DNA of 64,000 nucleotides from Laburnicola sp. R22_1. Lineage: Eukaryota; Ascomycota; Dothideomycetes; Pleosporales; Didymosphaeriaceae. Position 1 is the first letter of the stretch. Each line of letters begins with the position of its first letter. The notes under the pieces are model-generated. The model was not told the DNA's origin. It made no database searches and was given only the letters and a program-made list of their open reading frames with translations. The DNA is taken from contig JACONQ010000002.1 of the NCBI GenBank assembly GCA_014281115.1, positions 4,216,001 through 4,280,000 of the forward strand, written 5' to 3'. Below, in pieces: positions 1-13,429 of this stretch. Both the position numbers and the translations under genes were made by a program.

Positions 1-1458
1 CGTATAATTAACGTAATAACGTAAATACGCCTTTAGGATAGTATTTATAATTTCTATCTGCCTATTACCCTCTGGGTAAAAAGCTATTGTAAGTGTAGGT
101 TGTATACCTACCTATCTGCAAAGCTCTCTCTAAAAGTAGGATATAAACTAGGCGCCGCGGTTAGAGATAATAGTGTTAGAAAACTCCTCCTCGCGCTATA
201 CGTACTTAATAAAGGCTCTAACAACAATCTTAACATCTAGTAATAGAAGCGTAATATACTTATATTGCTTAGATAGGCGGTTAACTACCACTATAATATA
301 ATAATAGGTAACTTCGCCGCGTGTGCAATCTGGCAATAGAGTAATAAAATTAATAAAAATATCTTTTTAGAAACGCTTTGGCACTAGTAGCGGGCAAAGA
401 AGTCCTTGCTTCTATTTTTTAAATAGCTTTGAGTGGCGGCAGGTAACACAATCGCGTGTATAATAAGTAACTATATCTATTATACTAGGCTAGTAATAGT
501 GCTGGCTAACCTTATAGTACGTTTCTCTTTTCTCTGCGTGTTTTGCCTCTGGGGGTTTATAATATAACTATATAATGTCTATATAGAGGACGTTATTAAT
601 GAAGATAAAAATCTATTTCTAGAAAAATACTAAACTATTAGTAATATTATAGTCTTATAATTCTACCTTAATGTTGTGGTTATGTATTACTACTACTAGG
701 AGATATTGTATACCCTATTACTTTACCGCAACAATCTATTATAGAATAGGATCCCTAGTAATTGCCTATTTTAACTAGTCTATTATACTAACGTAACTCT
801 ATATAAAGGGATTCTCGCTTAGCAACTCTGCCTATTCTAGTAAAGTGGCCTTGCGACTCTCTTAAGGACCATTATTAACTATCCTATCTTTAATAGGTCC
901 CTTCTTACAAAGATAGTATAACCTCGCGGTAAGGCTAACTACTAACTTCTTTGTTCTTACTAGCATTTATGCGAGGTAAGTAGCATGTAATACTTTTTTA
1001 GCGGAACGCTCTATAAGTAGTATAACTATCTTTAAGATAGGTTTAAATATAACTACTAGCGAGGCAGGTTTAATATAGTTAGGCGTAAGGATTATTTACG
1101 CTTAGTATTAAAGATAATTGTCTAGTATATTGCGTGGCAAGTTACTTAAATAATAGGTAAGAGAATCGGGCTTTCCACTCTGCCTACCTGGCTAGTAAGT
1201 AATTTTAAAGTTAAACTTAGAGAGGAATTCCGCCCAGCGAGCCTAATAACAATTTAACTATTTTGTAATTATAAACCACTCTAGTACTTTGTGGTCTAAT
1301 ATTACATTAATAAGCGACCTATTAGACAGCTTAGGTTGCTAGTCTTCGAAAGCCTTAATAATTATAAGAAGTTTCTTATTATAAATCGCGTAGTTGCACT
1401 CCGTTAGTAATATTTTTGTAGACATAAAGGCGATAGAATGCAGGGCGCCCTTATATAT

Positions 1459-1722
1459 CTAAGATAAGATCGCGGTAATAACAAAGTCTAACGCGTCTAT
1501 CTTAACCCATATCTCTAGGTCTAGGTTAAAATGTGCCAGGATTAAGGCTATTATAAACGCGTTCTTAAGCTGCTTAAATGCTTTGGCAGTGGGGCCTTGT
1601 AGGTTAAGAGAGAACTTTATAGAAGCCTCTTTGCGGGTTAAGTCTATTAGCGCCCTTACTAAGCTTAAGTAGCTAATAATAAATCGCCTATAAAAGTTCG
1701 TAAATCCTAGAAACGACTGCAC
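1459..1722 (-). pseudogene. Gypsy RT/RNase H fragment
   Basis: An open 87-residue stretch carries FLGFTNFYRRFI, the hallmark of the end of Ty3/gypsy reverse transcriptase. It is followed by PTAKAFKQLKNAF and ILAHFNLDLEIWVKIDA, which match the start of the RNase H domain, where the usual D-A-S-D reads D-A-L-D. It is the longest surviving coding piece of this element and is flanked by stops on both sides. Confidence 0.85.
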
Positions 1723-2964
1723 CTTACATATATTAGTAGGGAGCTACTATTTAGTTATAATGCGGATCTTAGTGGGATTTATCTTAATGCTGCTAATAGT
1801 AAGAATAAGTTCTAGGTATTTAACCTTCTTAACCGCAAACTCGTACTTGTTAATATTAAGATATAGCCTAGCCTTTTTTAAGCGTTAATAGACTCTATGG
1901 ACGTGGTCCTTATATTTAACTAATATCTTACTAAAGACTAGAACGTTATTAATATATGCTAAACAAAATTCATCTAGGTATTCCTATAGCGTCTTATTAA
2001 TATAAGACTAGAAAGTCGCTAGTGCGTTACACAATCTAAAAGGCATAATAAGATATTTAAATAACTTATACTATATTGTAAAGGCGGTTTTATATTTGTC
2101 TCTATCCTTAATACGCACCTTGTAGAAGATTGTGATAATATTAAGAACGCTAAACTACTACACTCTAGATAATTAGGAGAGCGTCTTATAAATATTAGGT
2201 GGCGCATTCTTATTTTTTACTATAGCGGCGTTTAGCTAATAGTAGTCAATATAGATATATAGGCCTCTATTAGGCTTCTTAATAACTAGTACTAGAGCTA
2301 TAAAATCTAAGGTGCTACGTTACACCTTACCCATACTAAGCTTCTTATTAACGTACGCCTTTACCGCCAGAGCCTCCTTTTTGCTCATACTGTATAGCTG
2401 GGCGGCGGGGTGCTTTGCCCCAGGTTCTAAGTTAATCTTATAGTCTACCCTAGGCTAATAAGGCGAGAGCTAGTCTTTTGGCACTATAAAAGCCCCCTAC
2501 TTATTCTAAAGCCAGGCATGTAGTAACTTTAGTATTTCCTTCTTTGTCTTATTAGATTATTTTATCTTTTAATAAAACTTATTAAAGTCTTCTTAAGTTA
2601 AAGCTGTAAGATTAACACAAAATAGCTGCGTAAATATAGTCTTAATATTAGTAGTGTTATCTAACTCACTCTTATTGTTAACCTCGCTAAGCTCCTTAAG
2701 TCGCTGCATATATTTGAAATATAGCTAGATAGTGTAGTAGTCGGCCTTAAGGGCCATAAGCGAAGCGGCGTACCTAGAGACAATTTTAATATTTATTCTA
2801 GTATACGTAGGGTGTGACGTCCTTAGTTTAGGCAACTAGTATTAATAACCCTTACTAGTAACAATAACTAGAAGCCCTTTTATATAGTAGTTACTTATAT
2901 AATAGGGCTTATTAAAGGTTATAGTCTTGTCTTTCTAATTAATATTTAGGTTATGAACACTTAA

Positions 2965-3189
2965 CTATAATATGCTAAAGATAATATTGTATCCTAATAT
3001 ATTAATAACGTATGCCAACTTCTTAGAGAAGTGGTCTCTATAGTATATAGGCAACACTACCGCCTTTATAAGTACTTGTTTTATAACACTATTACTAAGA
3101 CGTAGGTAGATAGGCTTCTGAAGCGAGACTATATAGAGTCTATAATAAGTAATATAGTTTTTACTCACGCACGTGTTTGTCGCGCCCAA
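2965..3189 (-). pseudogene. Gypsy aspartic protease fragment
   Basis: A 74-residue open piece begins with a GATNTCVSKNY motif, matching the active-site region (D-S/T-G-A-T) of retroviral-like proteases of Ty3/gypsy Pol. It ends near a segment (VINILGYNIIFSIL) matching the family's 'D-I-I-L-G' strand. It lies between the zinc knuckle and RT pieces, as expected. Confidence 0.7.
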
Positions 3190-3569
3190 ATCTATAAGAC
3201 TATTAATAGTAATTCTGCCTCTATTAGTAGTCTAAAGCTAACACTTAAAGACAAATTATGCCCTATATATTAGTAGTATGTCCTTATTAAGCGAGTTTGC
3301 GCGGAGTTTAACAACCTATTAGGGCTGTAATAATTATTAAGTTAGCCGCAGCTCTAGCTCTTTAATCTTGTGTAAAAGTTTTAGTAATAACTCTTAAGGT
3401 CCCTACTAATAACTATTAATAGGAATATCTAGTTTTCTAATAGGTTGGCTTTAGTTAACGTAGTAGAAGCTAGTAACAAAGGTTAGATGTTAATTGCAGC
3501 GAGGCCTGCGTTAATAAGAGCCTTAATCTTGTTAGCTAGTTACTGCGATTTGCCCTTGTACAAAGCGTC

Positions 3570-3622
3570 CTTATCCTTATAATAGTGGCCTTTCTTACTA
3601 TATTTAATACAGCGTCCTTCGT
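3570..3622 (-). pseudogene. Degenerate gag CCHC zinc knuckle
   Basis: Minus-strand translation gives CIKYSKKGHYYKDK. The spacing fits a C-x2-C-x4-H-x4-C zinc knuckle in which the second Cys has become Tyr (TGT to TAT, a RIP-type change) and the last Cys is lost. It sits upstream of the protease piece, as in Ty3/gypsy Gag-Pol. Confidence 0.6.
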
Positions 3623-5506
3623 CTATTAGTAACTTAACCTGGGCGTTAGTACGACTAGAAATATTGCTACTAGCATTATTGTTTTTACCATAACTGCCTC
3701 CTCTACTGCGATCACCTTAATTATTATTATTGTTGCCTCACTGCTGCGCAGGGTCCTGCAGCTTTAAGATTATGGCCTAATAATATATCTTTTTAATAAA
3801 TAATAACCATAAGTCTAAGTTTAACTATTACTTGTCGGTCTCTAACTGTGATAGTTTTAAGAGTTAGATAGCGGTAATAATTATCTGCTAATTAGGAATG
3901 TTAATAGGTGCAGTCGCAATCTTACATTGGGATAGCCATTCTATAAAGCTTTTGTAGTCTCTAATCTTTAACTAGTTACCCTGCATAGCTGCGTACGTCT
4001 TGCCTATAGGATTCGCCGCCACATAGCTATAGTCTAATATATTAAAAATGTCTTTAGTAGACTAAAAGGCACCGGGCTTATTAAAGTCTATATAATACTC
4101 TAAGCGTTAATACGCTATATTAAGAGTGTGATTAAAAATAAACTCCATCTTAGCGTGTTTAGTTATAAAGATATAGTTATACGCACTTAGGTATAAGTGT
4201 ATAGAACTCTTTTATAGTTTATAATTCTTATAGTTATCTAAGCCTTTAAACCTATTAGGCTTACAAAGATAATATCCAGAAGCCTAACTAATGCCCATTA
4301 ACACAAATATTAACTAGCTACTAGACGTATTAGCATAAGCGGCACAGCTAGTGTTTATAGCGGGTATTATAGGTTATAGAGTGCCTACTTATAATATAGT
4401 ATATATCTAAGCGTGGCGCTATTAGATAATCTTAAGGTCTTTAGTATTTAGATTTTATTGTATATATAGTAGTACGTTAGGTAGGGCAAACATTGCCGCC
4501 TTTAGCTAATCTTCTAGATTCGTAACTTTTTACTCTTATTCCTTTACGCGGACATAGTATAGTTCTTTAAGCTTCTTTAACTAGTTAATATAAGCGAGCG
4601 CCTCTGTTATCTAGGTTTTACGCTAGGCTAAATAATAATACTCAACCTATAGGTTGTACTCTACTTTTAATAGGAAAAGTTATGCGCGTTTTACTAACTC
4701 TATAGTGTGGTTATACCAATCTTCTAACTTAGCCTCTCGCTAATATCCTTAGTAAACCTTATCTTCTAACTTAGCGGCACTGTTAGCGTGCCCCACACAA
4801 TGGCCAAAAAGCGACTTTAGCTATTTATAGGTGGATATAACTTCTTACAATAACTCGCTATTGTAAATATCTACTACTATCTTCTATTCTGGCTTAGTGC
4901 CTTTAGTAAGTAAGCGAAAGACTTTAAAATAGAGTAGTAGTGCGTTAGTATTCTTATTATATTAAAGTTGCAGCCGCGTATTTCTAGTAGGCTACTCTAT
5001 AACGTTAAAAATAGATTTCCTACTAGAATTGCAACACTATTTACGCGATAGTCTATCTATTATTAGTTTAGGGTACTTTACTATACTACTAATAGGAATT
5101 TCTATAGGCTAGCTGTCTAAGATAATACTTACTAGCGCCGCTTACGCCACCTACACTAAGTATATTTAAGTTCTTCTTATCTAGATTTTTTATAATATAA
5201 GGCGTAGGGGTCTACAAAGTAGTTCTAAACTATTAGGTTATATTCTTATTAGTTAGGATAATAGGCCCGCTTATGCGCTACCTACCAGAAATATTTCTAT
5301 AGTTTACTATCTTATTAGTGGTACTAATAGTGTTATAAGGTTTAACTAATAGTTTAGAGTTATTAAGCCTAGCTATACACTATTGTAGGTATAGTCCCTC
5401 TTACTATAAGAGCGTATTATACGTTATCACGAGTTATAAGTTAATTAAAAGCCTATTATGGCTTACGCTTTATTATAAGCGTGCTTTTATTAACCTAGTA
5501 TAATAT

Positions 5507-5720
5507 AAGGGAGTAATTAGGCTTAATTATTAAATAGGTTAAATTGCTATAATAAGGATACTAGGTGCCGTATACTACCTATATGGCAGCGGTCCTAAGG
5601 GCGCGCTAGTACTACCTAATTGGGACTAGCGCGCGGGACCGAATTAACGTTAGGCCGATTGGGTCGGATTAACGTCGGACCGACTAGAGGTCCAATGGGC
5701 TAATGGGCAGTAATCCCTAA
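5507..5720. repeat. GC-richer dispersed repeat, copy 1, with internal hairpin
   Basis: About 200 bp here is repeated in the same orientation at 16,077-16,266. It is clearly richer in G+C than its surroundings. The motif GCGCGCTAGT (5,601-5,610) is followed 14 bases later by its exact reverse complement (5,625-5,634), so a strong hairpin is possible. The ends show a short imperfect inversion (AAGGGA ... TCCCTAA). I do not recognise a transposase or an LTR pattern; it could be a MITE or another short non-autonomous element. Confidence 0.6.
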
Positions 5721-6469
5721 TAACTATACGCTTCCCTTATTATATGCTTACAATACCTTAAAAAACTTATTATTATTAATTATCTCTAGTAACGTCCTAA
5801 GGTGCTTTACCTATTAATTAATATAATTTATATTTACTTAAGTTGCTATATTACTAGTTCCTATAAGCACTATTAGTATATTATATAGCTTAATAATAGC
5901 CTATAAACTATTTTTTATATATAGTAGTAGTCTATAATAACTAATTTTACTAGTTACTTATTACCTATTACTCTTCTTAGTCTTAACTTCCTAGTAAATA
6001 GCGCAACTATCTCTAGGGTAGTGTAGTTTAGGAGCTTAAATATAGCGTAAAAGATATTAAAATCCGCTTTATAGTAGAGGTATATTATCTTAATTACTAT
6101 ATAGCTTAGTTTTACTTAAGTTAGTTAATTATTATAGTAGGTAGATAAAGCTAAATAACTAGAAAGGGTTCTTTTTTATGCAGCTAGAAACTTATAGTCT
6201 ATTTAAAGTTTTTAGATAATATAAAGCTATTTAGAGTTACTATAGTTTAAACTATAGATAACTCTCTCTAGCTTACACTAGAAGATAGAAAGCTAAAGAT
6301 ACACACGTTATTAACTTAGTTATATATATTTATATAGTATCTTATAGAGCTAGTATATAGAAAAAAATTATAGCTAGATTTTCTTTTACTATAGTATAGT
6401 TATGGGATATAGCTTTATTTAAAAAAACTTATATTATTTGTAATAATTAGAATAGTAAAGGATAGAGAT

Positions 6470-6720
6470 AGATAACTATAGTATAGCGGCGCTAAAGTTT
6501 TATCCCTTCTCTACTAAAGTTCTAAGTGGCCTCTTTATAAAAAATTAGCTTATAGGAGCCTCTACGCTAAAACTCGCTTAGTAAGTTTAAGCGCGCTTTT
6601 TTTTATAATTACCTTTTTTACACTCTTTTTAATTACTAAGTAGGGGGCTCTACTTTTTTTATTATGTTATTTAAGATGAAAGCCTTTGTTATTCTACCTC
6701 TAGGTAGATAAATTAACACA
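6470..6720. repeat. Dispersed non-autonomous repeat, family A
   Basis: This copy contains the recurring blocks of family A: a segment like AAGTTCTAAGTGGCCTCTTT, then CTTTTTAATTACTAAG, then AGGGGGCTCTACTTTTTTTA, a TTATTTAAGAT block, and an end like CTACCTCTAGGTAGATAAAT. The same order recurs at 7,620-7,900, 13,620-13,870, reversed at 14,500-14,720, partly at 18,240-18,350, and in the balanced compartment at 42,000 and 45,540. No coding capacity is seen, so it is probably a MITE. Confidence 0.65.
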
Positions 6721-6899
6721 ATATAGAGCTCTAAAGGGTAGTAAAAATAGTAAAATTACTATAGGTAATAAATAGTCCTTTATACTATATCTATACCTTA
6801 GTGGTTAGCTTGCTAAATACCTTTTTTAACCTTTTTTTAGTTTGAGATTAAAGTAGATTAAGATGAAAGGTTATATGTACTACTATATACCGTACCTAA

Positions 6900-7570
6900 T
6901 TTTAATTAAAGACTAATCTTAAACATCTTAATAACTCTACACCCTATAAGCTCCTAATCTATATAAGGTTTACTTACGCCGTATATAGCACACCTAGCTT
7001 ATTGCTACTACTATTATTAGTTATCTACGCTCGCGCCGCTACGCGGCGTACTTGCTTAGATAAGCTAACTTAATGGCAATAATGGCTAGAAGGATCTCGC
7101 GTATCTATGCAATGCTCTTACCATACTAGAGCTTATTAATAAAAACCTTATTATCCTCTTGCGTCCTCTGCTAGAGGATTCTATTACTAACAAGGAGTAA
7201 TTGCGTCTACTAGAGTGGGAATATAGTCTGGCTATCCTTTATAAACTAGATTAGCTACTAGCCTAACTAGTATATATGGATAGCATTATGAATAGTTAAG
7301 TATACCTATTTATTACGCTAGACAAGCATTTTATAAATAGAATAGAACTTTAGTGTGGCTACGTTAGCAGTAGTGGCGGAAATCCTTAGCGTGTACTTTT
7401 TAGCGACGGCGAGTACTTCTTAGGGAACGACGTTAATGCTTAAATAGATAGTAGAGCTTAGAGAGATAGTGGGGACTTTGTTAAGGACAACCTTAATGTA
7501 GTAATAGAGTAATAGTGTATTTAGTACGTATTACCCTCGTCCTACTACTTATAAGAAATATACTTATTAA
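6900..7570 (-). mobile_element. Relic of the repeat family also found at 14,800-15,950
   Basis: The sequence from about 7,015 to 7,205 is a diverged reverse complement of 15,145-15,290; shared blocks include AGTAATAGAATCCTCTAG and TTAAGTTAGCTTATCTAAGC. The family has weak hAT-like features near its 3' end (see the copy at 14,800-15,950). Stops and RIP damage prevent translation. Confidence 0.45.
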
Positions 7571-7619
7571 TATATTAACTTGTGTTATTTGCAACAATCT
7601 AGATAGCGGTTTATAACTT

Positions 7620-7900
7620 AGAATAGTAGAAAAAAAATGGCTTATAGTGTGGCTGCGCTAAAGTCTTATCTCCTCCAAAGTTCTAAGTGGCCTCTTTGTA
7701 AAGATTTTGCTTGTGGGAGTAGTCCCGCGCCAAGACCGCCAAGCTCGCTTAGCAGTTTAAACGCGCTTTTTTTATTATTACCTTTTTTACGCTCTTTTTA
7801 ATTACTAAGCAGGGGGCTCTACTTTTTTTATTATATTATTTAAGATAAAAGCCTTTATTATACTACCCCTAGATAGTTAATTTAACGCCATACACATACA
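7620..7900. repeat. Dispersed non-autonomous repeat, family A
   Basis: This is one of the least RIP-damaged copies of family A, with segments such as CTTGTGGGAGTAGTCCCGCG. It ends with a GTTAATTTAACGCCA-type terminus. Block order is the same as in the copy at 6,470-6,720. No ORF is visible. Confidence 0.65.
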
Positions 7901-9362
7901 TACCTTAGTATCTTAATTTTATTCTTAATATAAGTTCTTTTATTATTACTACTACTAAGGTAGTTAGCTTTTATATAAGAATGCGTAATAGCTATAACTA
8001 ACTTAAAATGCTTTCTTTTAAATTATAAAAATACTATAAATAAAAAAGTAAGATTATTAGTAAGAATAAGAATAATAAGCTTTTTAAAAATCTCTAGCTA
8101 TTATAGCTATGCCTTTAGATTTTAGAAAATTAAGCTAGTAAAGATACCTATCTAAACTATAGTATTGTTTTATAAGAATAAAAGATATAAAAAAGAAAAG
8201 ATAAGATCTATATTAATAAGTAATATAATACCTTTAACTTTATTTTCATTAAATAGCCTTATAGCCTTATTATTAGTAATAAGGCCATAATTAACTAAAT
8301 TAATAAGAAGTAGGATAATAAGTAAATCTAAAACCTTAAGAACTTAAAGTAGAAATAACTTTAAGTAATTAATATAATTATTAACTTTAAACTATACACT
8401 GCGTAAAACCTAATAAAGCACTTAATAGGCCTATATTAAAGACCTTCTACTAGTTAACTATATCTATTCCCCTTCTTATTCGCTACAATTATCTATAAGG
8501 CTTAAACAGGCTATGTACATAGTTAACTCCGTGTTTTATAGATTATAACACTTATAGCGCAATTTATAATTTAACTACTAACACTAAGAGTAAAAGAAAG
8601 GGTAAAGTAGTGTTAATATATATTGTTTGCGTTTTTTCCTTTAGCTATTTTTATTATAAGGGGCGTTAGCTAGCCATAGTAAGCGTGTATACTTAGTTAT
8701 TAGTTACGTAATAAGTTATATAATATTAATTATATTAGTTAGGTGCACTATACCTATATATATATATTAGTAACTACTCTATACTAATATGCTATAAGTA
8801 TATATAATACGTTACTATAGGTAGAACTATTAACTAGCTTTCTGCAAGTCCGCATAATAGGTTAAAATACTCCTTAGTAATATTGCTTACTTGCCTTATC
8901 TTCTATCTCCTCCTTTTGCTACTATATTAAACGCGACACTATAGCTAAACTAACTAACGCAACTTATTTTTATGCCTAGGACACTTATTAAAGTATATAT
9001 ACAAGTTAATAAAGCTGCAATTTTAATATATACTAAAAGGCTAAAAGATATATTTAAAAAGATAGGTATATAGCATCTAAGAGGCCTACTAGACCTACGC
9101 CAAGTGTAGATAAATTTCTAGATTATCTAGCTTAAGGAGATTAGCCTATAGCTACTATATAAGTAGTTATATAATAGTCTAGTGTACGTAGCGTATATAG
9201 TAGAGCTCTAGGACCTTTACCTACTAAAGAAGCACCTTTAGAATAACTATAACTATCTCGCTTTATATTACTATGCGTAGTTAACTACTATTAAAGAGAA
9301 CAATAATAAGAGGTACACATATAGTACTTTTACCTACTTACTACTTATAATACTATATAGTA

Positions 9363-9609
<247 letters not shown>

Positions 9610-10189
9610 TAATAACGCAAACTAAGTCCTTTAAAAAGATAGGTAATAAAAGAGACAAAAGAAGCATTCGTATAGTAATATAACATAAAGCAATCTAAGG
9701 GCTCTTACTATTATCTATAAAGAGATACAAATAATAAACTATTATATTACTATACATTATCTATATTAAAATTTCTATTAAAGAAAGTAGTGTTAATATA
9801 TACGCTACGTAAATTATAATAAAGTCTATAAAAAAATCTATATAAAAGATCTTTCCTAATAAGGCTTTAATACTCTTGCACTAATAATATATATAGCTAT
9901 AAGTAGTTAAGATTTTTTCTAAATTCTAGCATAATTATTTAACCGCTTCTAGTTAGATATAAGCGCTAACAGCCTTATATATTCCTAATAATAATAATTT
10001 AGCCACTTTAAACATAAGCTTAGTAAGACTATATAGTACATATTAATCTACTATATAGTATACATTCTTAACTATATATAGTAAAGGCGCTAAAAGTATC
10101 CTTATAGGTAGTATTTACTAGTAAATTACTATTATTATTGCTAAATAATATTATATTATATTATATTATTACTATGTTTTCTTTGCGAC

Positions 10190-10330
10190 TAAGGGGTTTC
10201 TAATAAAAATATTATAATAATAGCAGTTATTTCTCATACTATTATTAATATAGAAAAGCATTTTAAGATAGTATTAATAAAAAGGAGTTAGCGCGTTAGC
10301 CTAAGCTCGCTAAGAGAGCTTAGCGCGCCT
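10190..10330 (+). repeat. hAT-like terminal block, dispersed copy
   Basis: A block with CGACTAAGGGGTTTCTAATAAAAATATTATAATAATAG followed by a GAAAAGCATTTTAAGAT segment. The same block occurs at 15,800-15,915 and three times in tandem, reversed, at 18,366-18,827. In the copy at 15,800 the frame reads SPAVINTEKRF, which loosely resembles the C-terminal dimerisation region of hAT transposases. Confidence 0.4.
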
Positions 10331-10489
10331 ACTCTAACTAAAAAAATTTATATATAAAATATAGTAAGGCTATATTACTATACTAGTTTAGAGTAGAGGA
10401 GGAATAAAAGGTGCTTATTATAACTATTATCTTCCTCCTCTACTATTATTCCTAAAGATATTTCTAGAAGTAATAGCTATAATAATAAG

Positions 10490-11060
10490 TTTGTGCTACT
10501 TATAAAACATATACTAGATAGAATCTTATACACTATAGGTTTACTAATACTCTATTTCTATATTAAAGTTAACCTTAAAGAGACTTCTACTACTGTCTTT
10601 ATTACTCTATTTCCTACTATCTTTCTAGGCCCTAGTGCTAATACTAATACTAATACTAATACTAATACTAATACTAATACTAATACTAATACTAATACTA
10701 ATACTAATACTAATACTAATACTAATACTAATACTAATACTAATACTAATACTACCTAAAAGTACGCTTTAATAATCTGTCTACTTAAAGTTACTAGATC
10801 TATACTAGAATACTACTTTATCTAAAATATTATTAATAGAAAGTAAAAGGTATACCTTACCCTATATAAGGCAGTTCTAGTGTACTAGTTAGGCTAGTAA
10901 TAAATTAATAACTTAAGGCGCAAGAAGTATATAGAGTTCCTACTATAGTTTTTTATATTACTACTAGTTAGGAAGGTAGCTATAGAGGGTAGGATTAAGG
11001 AGAAAGAGAAGAAGATATTTATTAATAAGTTACTAAAGAAGAAGAGTGTTGTGTAAATAT
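10490..11060 (+). mobile_element. Relic related to the 14,800-15,950 element
   Basis: The 5' part (TTATTACTCTATTTCCTACTATCTT and following) and the 3' part (CTAGTTAGGCTAGTAATAAATTAATAAC and following) resemble the corresponding parts of the 14,800-15,290 copy in the same orientation. The hexamer repeat at 10,638-10,755 lies inside it. No intact coding frame remains. Confidence 0.35.
10638..10755. repeat. Hexanucleotide repeat (CTAATA)n
   Basis: About 118 bp of perfect CTAATA units, nearly 20 copies. In one frame it would code for alternating Asn-Thr, but that frame lies in a degraded transposon-like context and is not evidence of a gene. The perfection of the array contrasts with the heavily mutated surroundings, implying late expansion. 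Confidence 0.95.
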
Positions 11061-12499
11061 ATTATATTCTCATAATTATTATAGTATTAGATAGTAAGTA
11101 TATTATATAAGTATACTATGTAGTAGTGCGCAAATATAGCGCAATTACTGCTAATAATAATAATAATAGAGTAAAAGTTAGTTTTCTATACACGCTTTAA
11201 GTAACTTTTAATAGGTATTAAAGCGCTTATAAATAATTAGGGGGCAAGTATATAGTAACTATTATTGCGTTAGCGGAGACTAGAAGTAGACTATATTTTT
11301 AGGTGCTATACTAGAGCAGCCTTTCTATCCTAACCTATATAGGCTTAAATTAAAAAAAAATACAGCTTAAAAGAATAATTAATACTAAATAAATAATGTA
11401 ACTATTATTACTATAAATAGTTACAGAAGCTATATACGAAATATTAAAATTTTAAAAACTATTAATTTTATTATTAAACTTTACCCTATGTATAAATACT
11501 ATTATATTTAAAACTATAAAGATACACTTTTTACTATAGTAAATTACATTATTAGTATTATAAAGTAATATAAAGTTTGTATTACTACTAAGTTTAGTAC
11601 TAGAAATTATTATAAATTATTATAATTATAGTATTAGCATAAATAGAGTAACTTTATATTAGTAAGGTTGTAATGCCAATAGGTATAAAGCCACTTAGTA
11701 TAGAGTTAGTAGTAGGGCAAAGGTAATTTAGTTATATAACTAGTATCCTCCTAAGATAGACGCTAAAGGGGAGAAATAACATCCTACTAAGAATAAGCAT
11801 TCTAAGAAGTATAAGATAGCTTAAAATAGATGTAGTTTATAGAAATTATAAAATAGCGAAAATTAGAACTATATAGAGTTAGAAAATCTTCTTAGTTTTA
11901 AATCTTTGTAATTAATCTCTTATAGTACTATCTTCTATATAAATTAGTACTAGTTATTATATCTTATTTAGAATTAGAAGAGTCTTATATAAGACTATTA
12001 GTATCTTACTTAATATCTTCTAAAGCCTACTAGCATAGCTACTTCTAGGTTACCTTACCTTCTCTAACCTAAATTAGGATAAGGTATATAACCCTATATT
12101 AATACTTTAACTACCTAATAGGTTTTAAGAAAATAGTTAATATACTATAATAACACTAGTAAGCAGCTAGGTAATATTAAATAGTAGCTTAGTAGTAACA
12201 CCTACTAGTAGTAGTACTAGTAGACTAACTATAAATATAACTATAATAATAGTAACACAAGCTAATTAGATTTAATAGTTAGAGATATAGGTGTTAAAAC
12301 TCTTAGTAGTTAGTATAAGAAAAGTATAGTAGAGAAACGAAACTTAAAAAGTTCCTTACTAATATAGAATTATACTATTAATATAATTTAGGTTCATTTC
12401 CTATAAAATAATATAAGATCCTTACAGCTAGCTTACACTTTAAAAAAGGGTAGCTAAGTAGTGTTAACTACTAGTAGATAATTATATTAGTATAAATAA

Positions 12500-13160
12500 G
12501 ATTAGTAATAAAAAAGTAAGACTAAAATAATATTTAAGAGGTGGCAAGACTTTAAAGAACAAATAAGGATTATATTTAAGAAAGTTAATAAAGAATAATA
12601 AGCTAAATAACAAATTTAGTAATTATAGTAAATAATATTAGTTAGTAAGTATGCTTTAGAGTTTAGATAACTATAGTTTAAGGTTAAATAGGATAATATA
12701 GTATTAAAGGCAGTCTTCTATTATAGGCTAAAAGATAGTGTAAAAAACACTCTATTACTCTATAATAAACTAGAGAACTTAAGTAAGTTAATTAAGGCTA
12801 TAGTGTATATTAATCATTGCCTCTATAAAAAGTGTAGGAAAAGAAGTATAGTAAAGCTAAAATAATTACTAAGCTAAAGAAAAACTAAGAATATAAAGAT
12901 ACTATAATAATAATAGAGACATTATAATAGCTAGTAAAGTTTAAAAGAAGGGAAGTGTTTATAATAAAAGTATAAATCTTAAAAACCTAGAAAGGATAAT
13001 AGGCTATTAAAAGAAAAAGATAAAAGCGCTATAATAACTGCGCATATTTAGGATATAGTAAGTTAGGTTACTATGTACAAAATTGCCCTAATAGATTAAT
13101 AACTAGTAGGAGCTATTAGAGTTAGAATAATTAAGTTATTTAGAAAACTTACGCCTATAA
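12500..13160 (+). mobile_element. Gag region of a second Ty3/gypsy relic
   Basis: A plus-strand gag-like region ends in a zinc knuckle at about 13,030-13,095, where the frame reads GYSKLGYYVQNCPN. Aligning the final Cys to a C-x2-C-x4-H-x4-C knuckle puts Tyr at both earlier Cys positions and at the His position, each explainable by one C-to-T or G-to-A transition. The matching pol part is at about 16,850-18,240, so the 13,260-16,800 interval looks like later insertions. Confidence 0.6.
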
Positions 13161-13429
13161 ACTATAAGCTAAAATATAAAGTACTAAACTAGATTAAGTG
13201 CAAAAAAGTAGAGGATAGTAAGTTCTATAAAAAATATAAGAATAGCTAAAGGAATATAGCTTAACAACCTAGATATTAAGATTACTTTTTAGTTATAAAA
13301 GAGGAGTATTATATATTATTAAATTATCTACCTAGAAGTAGAATAACAAAGACCTTTATCCCAAATAATATAACAAAAAAGCAAAGCCCTTTACTTAGTA
13401 ATTAAAAAAGCGTAAAAAAGTACTTATAA

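Larger units (their letters stand above)
1..5200 (-). mobile_element. Ty3/gypsy retrotransposon relic, truncated by window edge
   Basis: On the minus strand the domains follow the Ty3/gypsy order. A degenerate gag zinc knuckle lies near 3,570-3,620. A retroviral-type aspartic protease piece lies at 2,965-3,189, with GATNT in place of the usual DSGAT. Reverse transcriptase covers about 1,740-2,500, and the RT/RNase H connection with QSFLGFTNFYRRFI is at 1,459-1,722. The integrase zinc-binding region (TRDCVTCRHSK) is near 420-480, and the integrase core, with a piece like AFYPEGNRQIE, is at about 1-170. Many stops interrupt every domain, so the element is dead. The 3' part of the integrase and one LTR would lie before base 1. 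I could not identify the other LTR. Confidence 0.85.

Noticed and set aside
10493..10759. 88-codon frame ending in Asn-Thr repeats
   Set aside because: It is the hexamer array read through inside a degraded transposon relic; related relics at 14,800 and 6,900 have no such frame.
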